In this document: positions 21,586 through 32,440 of the stretch, in pieces
How positions within the stretch are numbered: the first letter of the stretch is position 1
How the letters are laid out: every line of letters starts with the position of its first letter
Assembly (NCBI GenBank): GCA_023213395.1
Contig: CM041465.1
Location: 83,893,741 to 83,957,740 of the forward strand
DNA from: Cycas panzhihuaensis
Taxonomy: Eukaryota; Cycadophyta
Direction: 5' to 3'
Length of the DNA stretch: 64,000 nt
Program-made: the position numbers and the translations under genes
Notes under the pieces: generated by a model
What the model saw: the letters and a program-made list of their open reading frames with translations, nothing else
Told to the model about the DNA's origin: nothing
Database searches by the model: none

Positions 21586-22812
21586 CCTTATAGTTTCCTC
21601 GATTTAGCTAATTTATACTATAGATTTATATTACAATATTCTAGCATTGCATTACCTTTAAACATCCTTCTGAGAGGTACTTCTAAGTTTGAACGGACAA
21701 CCATTCAACAACAATCTTTTGAGGAGTTGGAAAAAGATTATGTTTTATGTTGACATCAACATTGTTGGACCTATGACAAGCATTCAAGGTTGATACTAAT
21801 ACTTTGAATATTATCATAGGAGTTATCCTTATGCAACATGAGAGACTAATTACATGACACTTATAATTTTTTATAGGAACAATTAAGAACTACTCCACTA
21901 ATAATAAGAAGATACATGCCAAGCAATAAAAACTTAGAGATACTACCTCCTTAAAAAGGAGATAATTATTAATTCTGACCATATGCCTCTTCAATTCCTA
22001 AAAATATAATCCAAGATCTAGAATAGTGAACATTTTAAGTGGATGACATATTTGTATAAGTTTCATCTTATGATTAAATACCAAAATGTTTCCATAAACA
22101 AAGTTGTTGATTACTTGAGTAGACTAGTAAATGCAATGACATTTGTCATGCATACTAGTTACTTTACATTTGATGATTAGATTTCATTATATGCTAATAA
22201 TCCTAATTTTTATGAAGTGTATGGGGCAACAATTTCTATGGTTCTAAGTAACAAAAAATAGCATGTATACTTTCATATAATGGATGGAATCTTATACAAG
22301 TTAGATAAGATTTATATACCTTCTAAGGACAACTATATACTTATCCTAATCTAGGAAGCTCACCATTCCCAAGTAGGATCCTATTTTGGTGTGGAAAAGG
22401 CTTTGGCCCATTTGTAGTAATATTTCTATTAGTAAAAGATAAAAGAATATGTAAGCCAACAACTTAAATCTTATGCCTCATGTACTACTTCAAATCCTTT
22501 AAATATAAGACAAGGCAAGTGCATACCATTAATGGCACCAACAAGGCCATGGGAGTCAATCTCCATGGATTTTATTGGAGGGTTATTTATGATACAAAGG
22601 AAACATCAGTATATACTTCTAGTTGATGCCAAGGTTCAATAAGATATAAAATACCTTTTAGTTGAGATTTTTTTTTAGGATAGATACAAATTAGGCCCAA
22701 AAATGCTATAAGAGATAAAGAGGTAACTAGCTAACATTATAAAGTAGTTAAAGGTAGCATAAGATAGGAAGAAAATCTATGTAAACTTGAAGAGAATAGC
22801 AAGAGAATTTTG

Positions 22813-22903
<91 letters not shown>

Positions 22904-23330
22904 CCCAAGCATAGCTCTCTTTTCCTCAAGCACATATAAGAAGTTGTCACCAGGGTATTGTGGGATATTTAAGATCCTTGAATGGGTTGAAATAGGTTGC
23001 ATATAAAATAACCTTACACCAAACCTATAAATTTGTGATGTTCTCTATGTTTCATCATTAAAAATATATGTGCTAGACTCAAAGTATGTATTTGATTAGA
23101 CTAATCTAATAGCTAGATCAAACATCAATTTTGAGAAAGTACCCTTAAGGATATTATATCAAAAGGAAGAATATTATAAAACATGAGCTTCAGATAAGTG
23201 AAACTACAATGGAATCCTATAACAATAGAAGAGACAACATGGAACTTGGAAAGTATTATGAAGAAACAATATCTTTATTTGTTTGTAATAGAATGAGGTC
23301 ATCAAGACAATTCTTTTATAAAGGGGAGAG
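21586..23330 (+). pseudogene. G2 RNase H, integrase and chromodomain
   Basis: Resumes the gypsy frame broken at 13453: SFLDLANLYYRFILQYSSIA, PLNILLRG, then RNase H pieces and KVVDYLSRLV. Integrase: RPWESISMDFIGGL, IQRKHQYILLVD. C-terminal: LKVA, stop, DRKKIYVNLKRIAREF, then a (TA)n run at 22816-22902, then YKKLSPGYCGIFKILEWV and DVLYVSSLKIYVLD. The end, near 23150-23290, reads RILYQKEE and after a frame change VKLQWNP, IEETTWNLESIMKKQYLYLF, a recognisable chromodomain. Multiple stops and frameshifts. A polypurine tract and 3' LTR follow, so this is the true 3' end of G2. Confidence 0.88.
22816..22902. repeat. (TA)n microsatellite within G2 integrase
   Basis: About 43 uninterrupted TA units. 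It lies between the integrase C-terminal DRKKIY motif and the YKKLSPGYCG motif, and replaces the short coding link normally found there. Confidence 0.95.
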
Positions 23331-23640
23331 AGATGTAAGGACCCTATAAGGATTTGATTCCTTAACCCAACCATGGATAGACTAAGGCACAAACCATAAA
23401 TAGATCAAGGTATCAACTATGGATAGACCATAACTCTAATAAATCTATAATGTATAACTTCGCTTTCTATTTCTCTCATCCCATATAATGTGAATGCCTA
23501 TTTAAGTAACACTAAGTATGGGGATGCACCATTTTAATCTCTTATATTAGTAAGTATCTTATTATCTCTTTTATTTTAATACTCCAGTCAATGTCAATGT
23601 AAATTTACTTTTTGTTTTGTCTTGCATAATATAAAAGCCA
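23319..23640 (+). repeat. G2 polypurine tract and 3' LTR
   Basis: AAAGGGGAGAGAGA at 23320-23333 is a textbook polypurine tract, followed by TGTAAGGACCC at 23334, the presumed LTR start. A CCTATTTAAGTAAC promoter-like box lies near 23491. The right end is not fixed because no second LTR of G2 is in the window; 23640 is approximate. Confidence 0.65.
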
Positions 23641-24534
23641 ACTAGATTACTTAGATGGATAATACATATGTGGGAGCACATGATATGAATGAAGGACCAA
23701 TAGATAGAAAAATAAATGTAAGGGTAGATGGTAGACTTAGAGATTTCATGACTTCTTTAGGGAACAAAATTTAATTGATTAACCTATTGAGTTTCTAAGA
23801 AAAAGACTTCTCATACTTTTGTAAGTAAGCCAACAAGTTTTATCACCCAATGACTCAACTTCAAACTTACAAAATAAAGGACAAGGTAAAGCCTCACAAT
23901 ATTGCAAATAAGAAGTTGAGTAAAAAACACAAAGGCATAACCCTTACATTTTTGCAAATTAGTCACTAAGTGTATAAGGACTAAAAAAAAGTAAAAATAG
24001 AGAAATTTGAGGTAAAATCTTTATGTTTGAACCTCCAAGGAAAGATTGAAAATCATGTAACAAAGGATGCATTTAACAAGTCTTGAAGTTATTGGTGTAA
24101 CTAGAATGCACTAACATGTACCTAACACCAACCTACCATAAATATGATTAATGCCAAATTAGATCCATTGAGCATAGATGGAAGGGATTAGTATGCATGA
24201 GTATGAGAGGGATGAATGAAAATGCTCACATAAAGACACTTTGGATTCTTATCTAGATAAGAAGTCATAGGATGACTACTTTGACTACAATAACTATAGG
24301 CCTTGGATGCATTCACAGGAGGGTAAAGACACCCACCAAAGTGGATGGTGTTAATATGGGTAACTCAGCTCACCTTAAGGCATGGATATAGTCATAGAGG
24401 GAAGAAGAAAATGTATTCTTTTATATTCTATTTGATGGGATACTGATATTCAATATATCTTAACTATTTTCTTTCCATCTTTTGGGTCATTGGTATTTTA
24501 TTCATCTTGAGAAGAGTAGTATTAAGTTAGGCAT
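23641..24534. other. Unassigned stretch
   Basis: No retroviral domain, LTR end or gene recognised on either strand. Short open frames only. Confidence 0.3.
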
Positions 24535-24985
24535 TTAGAGTAGATAAGTTCTACAAATATGTTCTTTGGTTTAGTTTTAGAGCACATAAGTTATATATAT
24601 ATATATGTATATATATATATTATTTAGTTTGATTTTTAGAGTAGATAAGTTTTGTATCTATATTTTTTAGTTCAATTTATCATAGTAGATTAATTCCACA
24701 TCTATATTTTTTGGTTTAGTTTTTCAAAGCAAATAAATTCTACATCTATATTCTTTGGTTTAACTTTTTAGAGTAGATGAGTTTTGCATCTATATTCTTT
24801 GGTTTAATTTTTAAAAGTAGATAAATTTTGCATCTAAATCCTTTGGTTCTATTTTTTAGAGGAGATAAGTGTTGCATCTATATTTTTGGTTTTGTATTTT
24901 AGAGTAGATGAGTTCTACATCTATATTATTTCATTCAATTTCTCATAGCAAAGTAAGTTTTGCATAGATATCTCTAAGATAGCTT
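24535..24985. repeat. Minisatellite, about 43-bp unit
   Basis: Roughly ten diverged tandem units built on AGAGTAGATAAGTTTTGCAT, CTATATTCTTTGGTTTAATT. Unit length varies by a few bp. An interrupted (TA)n sits in the second unit at 24591-24621. Confidence 0.8.
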
Positions 24986-25184
24986 CATAGAGTAAATTGG
25001 ATTCTATATAGTTATACTCTAGTTAAAAGTTATAGTATAGGTGAATCTACACTTGAAGTAATTTCTTAGGATTTTATCCCCACCCCATATAGGGGATAGA
25101 TTTAGTAAGTGGTATGAATTCATGTTTTTATTACTATTTCAATATCATTGGACTATTTTGAAGGTGCTAAACTATCATAATATT

Positions 25185-25420
25185 GGGTTTGGGTTAAGAG
25201 AGTCCATATTCCCTAAGGGTTGAGTGAGTCCCCTCTAGTTATTTCTATATGTTAAAAGGTTAGGATTAGGTTGAGTGAGTCCCCTTTTCCTAAGGGTTGT
25301 GCATGTCCCATATTTAGTTATTTTTATATGCACTACTACAAGGGTAGGATTGGGTTGAGTGAGTCTCCTTTTTTTGAGGGTTGAGTAAGTCCCCTCTTTA
25401 ATTATTGTTATGTGCATGAG
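25185..25420. repeat. Tandem repeat, about 95-bp unit
   Basis: About two and a half units with GGTTGAGTGAGTCCCCTT, CTAAGGGTTG and TAGTTATTTYTATRTG in each. Confidence 0.75.
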
Positions 25421-26889
25421 TAAGGCCTATAGGGTATGGATTTACACCCTCATTCTTAGTGAGTGTTATGTGGTGTGAAACACATAACCCATTAAGGTGA
25501 GAGCCTCATCTTTGGTGTAGTGTTATGTCATATGAAATATATATCCCAATGGGATGATAAGCTAGTGTGAACATATATAAGATTACTAATATGCATTTCA
25601 TGGTATAGGACATATGGGTTATAGAGAGATAGTCTAAGGAGATTAACTCAATTATGGAACATATGTGAAATGGCATTTTTAGATTGAGTGCATAAGTTAA
25701 ATTACAATAGAATGTTTGGGAATATCATAACAGTGTTTTATTATTATAATATTTCTAAGTAAAGTGTATATATTAAAATGTAGTAAAAAATTTAGAAGAT
25801 AGACCAACCATGTTTAGTTGACCTCTTCATATAAGGTTATATAATTCAAATGCAATAGGAAGTTCAATAATAATTTAACATTGTTTTTTTATAGTATGAC
25901 TTGAGAAGCTATTAGGATAGGTTATGAGCTAAGAGTAGAATGAGCTACTAATACTCCAACATTTATATCATGTGCTCTAGCTAGGGGTGCTTTCCCCCTT
26001 AGGATTATAATTGGTTGGGTCATGGATTTGCTTAAGTAATTTAGTTGGTCTCCTTTTTTAGTCAAGTTTATGAGTATAGTAGATGTCCTAACGATGAAAT
26101 ATAATATTATGGCACTTATTATATTATCTAAAATTTATAATTGTTGAGGTTATATTTTGGAAATCCATATAAAATATCATAAACCTATTAAACTAACAAC
26201 ATCTTTAGGCATTCATTTTTCTATTGTATATACTTACATACTCTAATTTTAGCTTCTGTAGTTTAAGTAAATCAGGTAGATGTGGGCTTGGTTGGAATTG
26301 TCAGGTGAGTTATAGCTTAGCATGGTCATAAATGACCCCAAGTAAGGCTTGGGGCTAGTCTATGATATAGACCCCCTCTTATGGAGGCCTACCATCATTC
26401 TTTAACACTACAACCCTCTACAATAGTGCTAAAGAATGGTACTTTTATTCAAAGGTGCCACAATCTTACCAAAATAACCACTAACTCCATCGAAGATGCC
26501 ACTAAAACACAATTAATAAATAGCTATAATTGTCATTTAGGTGTCAAATTCTAGCACTCAATGCATAGAAATAGGTACCTAATCATAATTTGTCATCTTC
26601 TATGGTATCTCAACATGGGTTTTACTTTACTTCTTTATTGTCTTCAACCTAGTATATATTTCAATACTCAAACACAAGGGTTTTATTAGTAGATATTAGG
26701 CTATCATCATTACAAAATTCCTTTAACTTGATTTTACACCCTATTCCCTTTCTACTTCAATTCAAAAATAAAGGGGATTTTATAAAGAGTATGTAGTACC
26801 ACTTCACACTTAGTAACTAAATGATATCCTATTAAACTCTTGACTTGTTGATGGGGCGGTGCACCTATGTGTTGCTACATTTCAATACA
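25421..26889. other. Unassigned stretch with one strong hairpin
   Basis: No gene recognised. An imperfect hairpin lies at 26391-26440, arms ACCATCATTCTTTAACACTA and TAGTGCTAAAGAATGGT, which could be the trace of a small foldback element. The rest is AT-rich with no element ends found. Confidence 0.35.
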
Positions 26890-27345
26890 TGGGGAAGAAA
26901 GCATAAGAATAACATAATTACTAATTATTCATTAAGATCCAAGGACATGATGTTGTGAGGACAAGAACCATTATCATTGTTTTATGACAGATTGCTCTAG
27001 TTCTCTCACAACCAGGGATAACCTAGAATAGTATACACAGGAGTTGAAACCAATACATCAATGTATGAAATATGGATGACTATATTCCATGTAATAGCAA
27101 TCAAAATGACTACAATCCAAAAACTAAATACTACCCTTCAAACATTTTCCTATTACATTTATATTTACCTATGGCTCAAGTTGGTTGCAACCATTCAATT
27201 ATGTTAATTGGGTTGCAACTAATACAGTCAAACATATCTCCCCATCATAAAACTTATAAGTGTTTCTACCTGTGAGCATCAAAATTTTAGAAAAATAATA
27301 TATTAAAAGATTATTTTCCTCAGTCCTTTATGATCTTCTCCATTT
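26890..27345 (-). repeat. Dispersed repeat R1, copy 2 (uninterrupted)
   Basis: The reverse complement aligns with 1-332 joined to 7304-7410. The G1 target GTGAG is present once here (plus strand CTCAC at 27005-27009) with both flanks continuous, so this is a paralogous empty site. It lies immediately 3' of protein X on the minus strand and includes two GTTGCAAC motifs near 27186 and 27214. Confidence 0.8.
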
Positions 27346-27417
27346 CTATGTGAATTTGCTATGGATCAAGCCTATGGACAATACATCGTAGATTTATACC
27401 TTACTTTTTATAATGGT

Positions 27418-29345
27418 CTTAGATGACGATAAAGTTGTGTAGCACCTATGATTGAGCCATCATTGGCTTCTCTCCTAAATCCAACTATTCAATCTCCTTT
27501 TCCAACTCACTCTTTCTTATCTCCATAGACAATAAGTCCCTTTGTAAGGAGTTGATCATGGACCAAAAGTGATTAGCATGCTCGACATCTTCCTACATCT
27601 ACATTATCCAAGCTCCCAGTTTTCAGATTACCTTTTGCAATCCTAGTGGAATTTGCTCATTAAACACAACACCAAAAGTTGGTACCAGATGCTTCATGTG
27701 AGAAGTGTCTCCCACCTAATGCATGATAAACTTAATTAAGAAATCCATTTTTTCTTCACAGACAACTAACTAGTCTTCTTCTTTGTGGATTCTCTACAAG
27801 TCTAGTGGTGGTCTTTTATTCCAGACTTCTAACTCAATAACCAAATACCAAATATCTTTAGCCAAGAATGAGATCTTCCAATGTGCCACATTATGTAGCT
27901 AACACTCCATTGGATCAATCCCTTCCTTTGTTAATTCTTCATTATTGTAACTAAAGGCCACCTTAGTTGGTTGACTATTTAGGATTTCCAAAATTTCTTT
28001 TTTCACTTTCTTTATGGCAACTCTTCTCTTCCTCCTTCTTTTTTATTTAGTGTTGACAATTTTTTAGGTTGCTAGGTTGGATAGTACTCTTCTACTTCCT
28101 TCTTTACTGATACGTTACCTACTTTCTATTTTTCTTTTTTTATTTCCTCCTTCTTATTCTTTTGTTGTTCAACTTTCTGCTCCTCTTCCTCCCTTTTCTT
28201 ATCAATTGGTGAGGTCGCCCCTTCCTATTGTCATTGCCCCTTTTTCTCCTCTATTGGTGTCAGCTGAAGGATATTGGTTTGAGCTTTCTTTAAGAAAAAT
28301 TCCTTTACTTTTTCTTGAATCTCTCTTTTCCAAATCTCTCCCTTCTTCCTAAAATGATTAATTCATCTGTTTATTACTACTTGTTTTGGATTTATCATAG
28401 GTAACTTTAACCTAGGACATTGAGAATATAGTAGTCCTTAGAATAGGCTCTGATGATAAAAACCTGTTGACTGAAGTCTTACCTTAATATTAAGCTATTT
28501 TTTTAAAAATCTTCTTAAAAGAAATGATGCCCAATTGAACTTATCTCTTTTTACTACTCGTAGAAGTGTTGATCTTATTTTTGTGGGTATATAAAAGTTC
28601 TTCTAACTTAATATCACTCTAGTGAAGAGGAAATAAGCCACCCAACATGTCAAGTCATCTATAATGCTAGTGATATGCATGCTAGATGTAGAAACATCTG
28701 TGATTTGTATACCCAGCTACTTTACTACTTGCTCTTGTGGAATTCTTTTATCTTTAAGTACCTCTTCACCAAAATTTATTCACCCTAAAAATTGCACGAT
28801 GGCCTTTTCTAAAGCCTCTAAAAGACCCAATTTATGAGCTACTAGTTGAATCATTTCTATCATGAATTCTATAGTTGTTGGAAATAACCTAATTTGCATA
28901 AATTGTGTGAATCTCACCTCCATCAATTTAACTTTCCCCTCGTCCTCCTTGGGTATGTTCCACCATGTATGCCTAATTCTATCATCATCTGCTTCTTAAA
29001 GATTAATCTGAATTTGTCTGGTCTTCTTCATCCTGATCTTCTATAATTTTCTAAAACTTCCCTAGTTTTTATCTTTAATCTTGTTGCTTGTATCCTGCTC
29101 GACCATGCAAAACCATCATAACTTAAAATCATGGTTATAATAACCCAGTTGTAACCCTAATATACTACCTTTTATTCCCTCTAATGCATGCTAGCCACCT
29201 GTCACCATATTTATATTCTGCATTATCTTGGTATGTGCATTAATCAAATCACCACCAATTTTAATTGATCTATCATCATCATCATTAATTGAATATCCCT
29301 TAGCTTTTTTCTAATTTAATGTCATCATCTTTCTTTTATAACACT
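27418..29345 (-). pseudogene. Unidentified decayed protein X
   Basis: I do not recognise the family. The minus strand holds a coherent but decayed frame of about 640 codons. From the N-terminus: DDDDRSIKIGGDLIN, GSILGLQLGYYNHDFK, MVEQDTSNKIKDKN (ATG at 29106), RHTWWNIPKEDEGKVKLMEV, RFTQFMQIRLFPTTIEFMIE, LVAHKLGLLEALEKAI and VLKDKRIPQEQVV. Then a Lys/Glu-rich coiled-coil-like region (about 28080-28350) and, after a frameshift, a basic KRRRKRR cluster near 28025. Next come EILEILNSQPTKVAFSYNN, NVAHWKISFLAKDIWYLV, VVCEEKMDFLIKFIM and a final coiled coil SELEKEI near 27500. Stops are mostly Gln or Trp derived. It follows the G3 integrase and a 21-bp array on the same strand, so it could be an extra 3' ORF of that element or a separate multicopy gene. 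Confidence 0.55.
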
Positions 29346-29499
29346 CTTCTATATTTCTGAGTGTTATCCCTTACTATCCCTTGATTATATTTGGGACAGT
29401 CTTTCCCTTTTATTACAACTGATTGTATTCCTTCTAAGTTACATCTTTAGTTCTTCCAATTACTCCAATTGTGCCTAGTTTTTCTACATTTTATAGTGT

Positions 29500-30720
29500 A
29501 ACTCTACCATTCCTTGTAACTCGATTGTTAATCATACAATCTCCTATGTTTGAATTGTAACTATTTTTGGCCCAAGTTGTAGTCTTTTGCATCCCATACT
29601 ACAACCTTCTTACTTCTTTAATTATAACCTTCTTACTTCTTTAATTGTAACCTTTTAACTTGTAGCCTTTTTGTCTTTTTTATTATTTGAGTCGTAACTA
29701 TTTTACCTCCTTAGCTACCATTTTACCTCTTTAATTAAGTTCTAGTTGCAGTTAGTCACATCCAAGATTACAATTAATTTGCCTCTTGGGTTGTAACTCT
29801 TTATGTTTGAGTTGTGGCTGATTACATTCAAGTTGTAACTTATTTGTATTCTTGGTTACAACCCTTTTCATCCAACTTATAACTACTTATATCTAAGTTG
29901 TAATAAATTTGTATCTAGGTTGCAACCATTTATATCTAAGTTACAACCACTTTACGTCCTAGTTACAACTATTTATATCTAAGTTGTAACTACTTTACAT
30001 CTAGATTACAACTACTTATATCTAAGTTGTAATCGCTTATGTCTAAGTTGCAATCGCTTACGTCCAGATTGTAACCACTTGCATCCAAGTTACAACTACT
30101 TTGCATCCAGGTTGTAACTACTTACGTCTAAGTTACAACTACTTGTATCCAACTTATAACCACTTTGTGTCTAGGTTGCAACTGCTTACATCTAAGTTAC
30201 AACTTCTTACGTCTAGGTTACAACTTCTTACGTCCAAGTTACAACCACTTACATCTAGGTTGCAATCATTTTGCATCTAAGTTACAACTACTTGTATCTA
30301 AGTTAGAACTACTTACATCCAAACTAATTTGTGTTTAGGTTACAACTACTTTCATTGAAGTTATAACTTCTTGTATCTAGGTTATAATTACTTGTATCCA
30401 AGTTATAACCACTTGCATCTAGGTTGTAACTGTTTTACATCTAGATTACAACTACTTATATCTAAGTTGTAATTGCTTTGTATCCATGCTACAACCACTT
30501 GTATCCAAGTTATAACCACTTACATCTAGGTTGTAACTACTTGTGTCCAAGTTACAACCACTTACCTCTAAGTTGCAACTTACCTTCTTACTTGGTTACA
30601 ACCTTCTACATATTGGGTTACAACCATTTTGTTATATGAGTTACAACCTTCTACATCTTGGGTTACAATTATTTTATTTTATGAGTTACAAACTTCTGTG
30701 TCTTAGGTTGTAACCATGTT
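29500..30720 (-). repeat. 21-bp tandem array with GTTGYAAC / GTTRCAAC cores
   Basis: About 50 diverged units of 20-22 bp, best ordered from 29840 to 30600, for example GTTGTAACTACTTACGTCTAA. The core alternates between GTTGTAAC, GTTACAAC and GTTGCAAC. The unit is 7 codons long; one minus frame reads runs of SCNLDVS-like heptads. It sits between the end of G3 integrase and the start of protein X, with the same transcriptional direction. It may be an N-terminal repeat of X or a noncoding minisatellite. Confidence 0.85.
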
Positions 30721-30782
30721 TTAGTCATAAAAGAAATTTTGTTCCCATGGTTCTTGTTCCCTTTTCTTTTTTTTTTTTAACT

Positions 30783-32295
30783 TGTTGTATATCGTTTTAG
30801 TTGACTTCCGTCGACTAGTTTTTCCAGCAGTGTTCCATCAAGTTATTAGAGTTTCACTACTCTATTCAACCAAATTTGGTTCATCTTATATGGATCAAGC
30901 CACCACAACTTTAAGTTTTTAGGTTTTATTTGAAACTTACTATATTAAAGAAGAATAAGATCTCCTTCTTGAAACTGTGGGACCTTGAGATATCGATCAT
31001 GCTATACATTTTGTCTCATCTTTTTTGCTTTTATTTCCCATAAAGCCCTTGCTCGTTTTCATCTAGTTTTGTTAAATCTATGTATTATTGGTTCTGTGAA
31101 TCATCCTTAGACAGTCATAACTCAGATGCCACTCTCAAACTTTATGTCTAAAATTCAAGAGAGAGTACGACCTCCAATCCATAGACCAACTAGAATGGAG
31201 TTTGCTTGTAGGGCCTTTTCATTGTTATCTTATCAGCCCATAAAATATAATGAAGCTACTTTGCCTAGTCTATTCATCCTTAATTATAGATTTTATATAA
31301 TGCTAGTTTTAGAATTTTATTTATACTTTCCGCTTGCCCATTTTCTCATGGATAATATAGGGAAGACTTTGAATGTTAAATCAAAAATTCCTATATAAGA
31401 TGTTTTATTATTTCATTGAGGAAGTTACTTCCCTAGTTAAAAATAATTTATAATGTACAACCAAATTAGATAATTATCATTTTGTAAAAGAATTGGGTTG
31501 TATTCTAAGCATTGTCTATCCTCATTACTTTTGCTTTAGTCCATTTTGTTAAGAAATCAATGGTGACTAAAATGTACCTTAAGTTTGTATGCCTGGCTGG
31601 TGGACTAATAGGTTCAACAAAATCCAATCCCTATTTTTCAAATGGAGCTTAAGCCAATATGGGACATAAGGGTATAAAATGATTGTTTGCTAGCTTCCCC
31701 ACTCATTAGTATATATTCCATCTACAGACCTACTTTTATACATCTTTAAAATTGTAGGCCACCAAAGTCCTACCAATAAGATTTTCTTACTCATTAATTA
31801 AATACCTTAATATCTTGCTACAGCTCCTTCATGGGGTTCTCTAATAACAACTTCCACTTCATGCTCCATTATACATCTCCTTAGGACTTGATTAGGTCCC
31901 ATCCTATATAGCATTCCTTGAATTAGTTGGAAGGGGAAAGTTTCTTGATGAAGCTTTGTCATTCAATGTGCTCCATTCCTAGTAGTATTTATCCCATTGC
32001 TAGATATTATGTTATATCCTCATACCATTCAAGTATTACTTGAATGGAGAATAATTCTACATCTAGAAAATCATCCTAGATTCCTATTGTGGGTTCCTTG
32101 TCCACTTCTCTTCATAATAAGTCTAGAATTATATGATTAACATCTTTCTTAACAATGATCTTAAAACTAAATTCCTAAAATAACATGAGCCACCTTGTGA
32201 TTCTTCCTTGGACTATAGGCTTATTGATTAAATATTAAAGTGAGAAAGATTAATGTGATCCGCACATATCAAACTATACCAATTATAATGAATGG
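30783..32295 (-). pseudogene. G3 RNase H end and integrase
   Basis: Minus frame, 5' to 3': CADHINLSHFNI, INKPI, VQGRITRWLM (RNase H end). Then FQLIQGMLYRMGPNQVLRRC, EPHEGAVARY (start of the integrase zinc region), GLDFVEPISPP, LRYILVTIDFLTKWTKAKVM (catalytic core), RALWEIKAKKMRQNV, HDRYLKVPQFQEGDLILL and WWLDPYKMNQIW, ending LEKLVDGSQLKRY and a stop at about 30785. The last block is the gypsy integrase C-terminus before the element end. An A-rich then GGGAA purine run lies just beyond. Many Gln-to-stop changes. Separated from its RT by a copia insertion. Confidence 0.85.
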
Positions 32296-32440
32296 CTCGA
32301 TTTCCACTGACTTTTGGGAAAGGGTTATTGATGAAATTTGGCAATAATACAAGCTTTGCATTTAAAGGGCTTAGAGGAGAACTTTGGAAGATTTGGAAGA
32401 GTATTAGAAAGATCTCTAAATCTATCAATGTGAATATGGC
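32296..32440 (-). pseudogene. Copia GAG-pre-integrase scrap, minus strand
   Basis: Minus frame: GHIHIDRFRDLSNTLPNL, then FKCKACIIAKFHQ, stop, PFPKSQ. This is the HHCC zinc segment (LGHxxxxR...CxxCxxGK) upstream of copia integrase. It points opposite to the copia pol that starts within a few bases at 32440, so this is either a second copia fragment or one side of an inversion. Confidence 0.6.

Noticed and set aside
22748-23002. Minus-strand frame with a long Tyr-Ile run
   Set aside because: It is the (TA)n microsatellite translated; the plus strand carries the G2 integrase frame.
28077-28352. Forward 91-codon hydrophobic frame
   Set aside because: Antisense shadow of the Lys/Glu-rich coiled-coil region of protein X on the minus strand.
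29500-30720. CRISPR-like regular array
   Set aside because: Units are contiguous and diverged with no unique spacers, in a plant nuclear context; a minisatellite.
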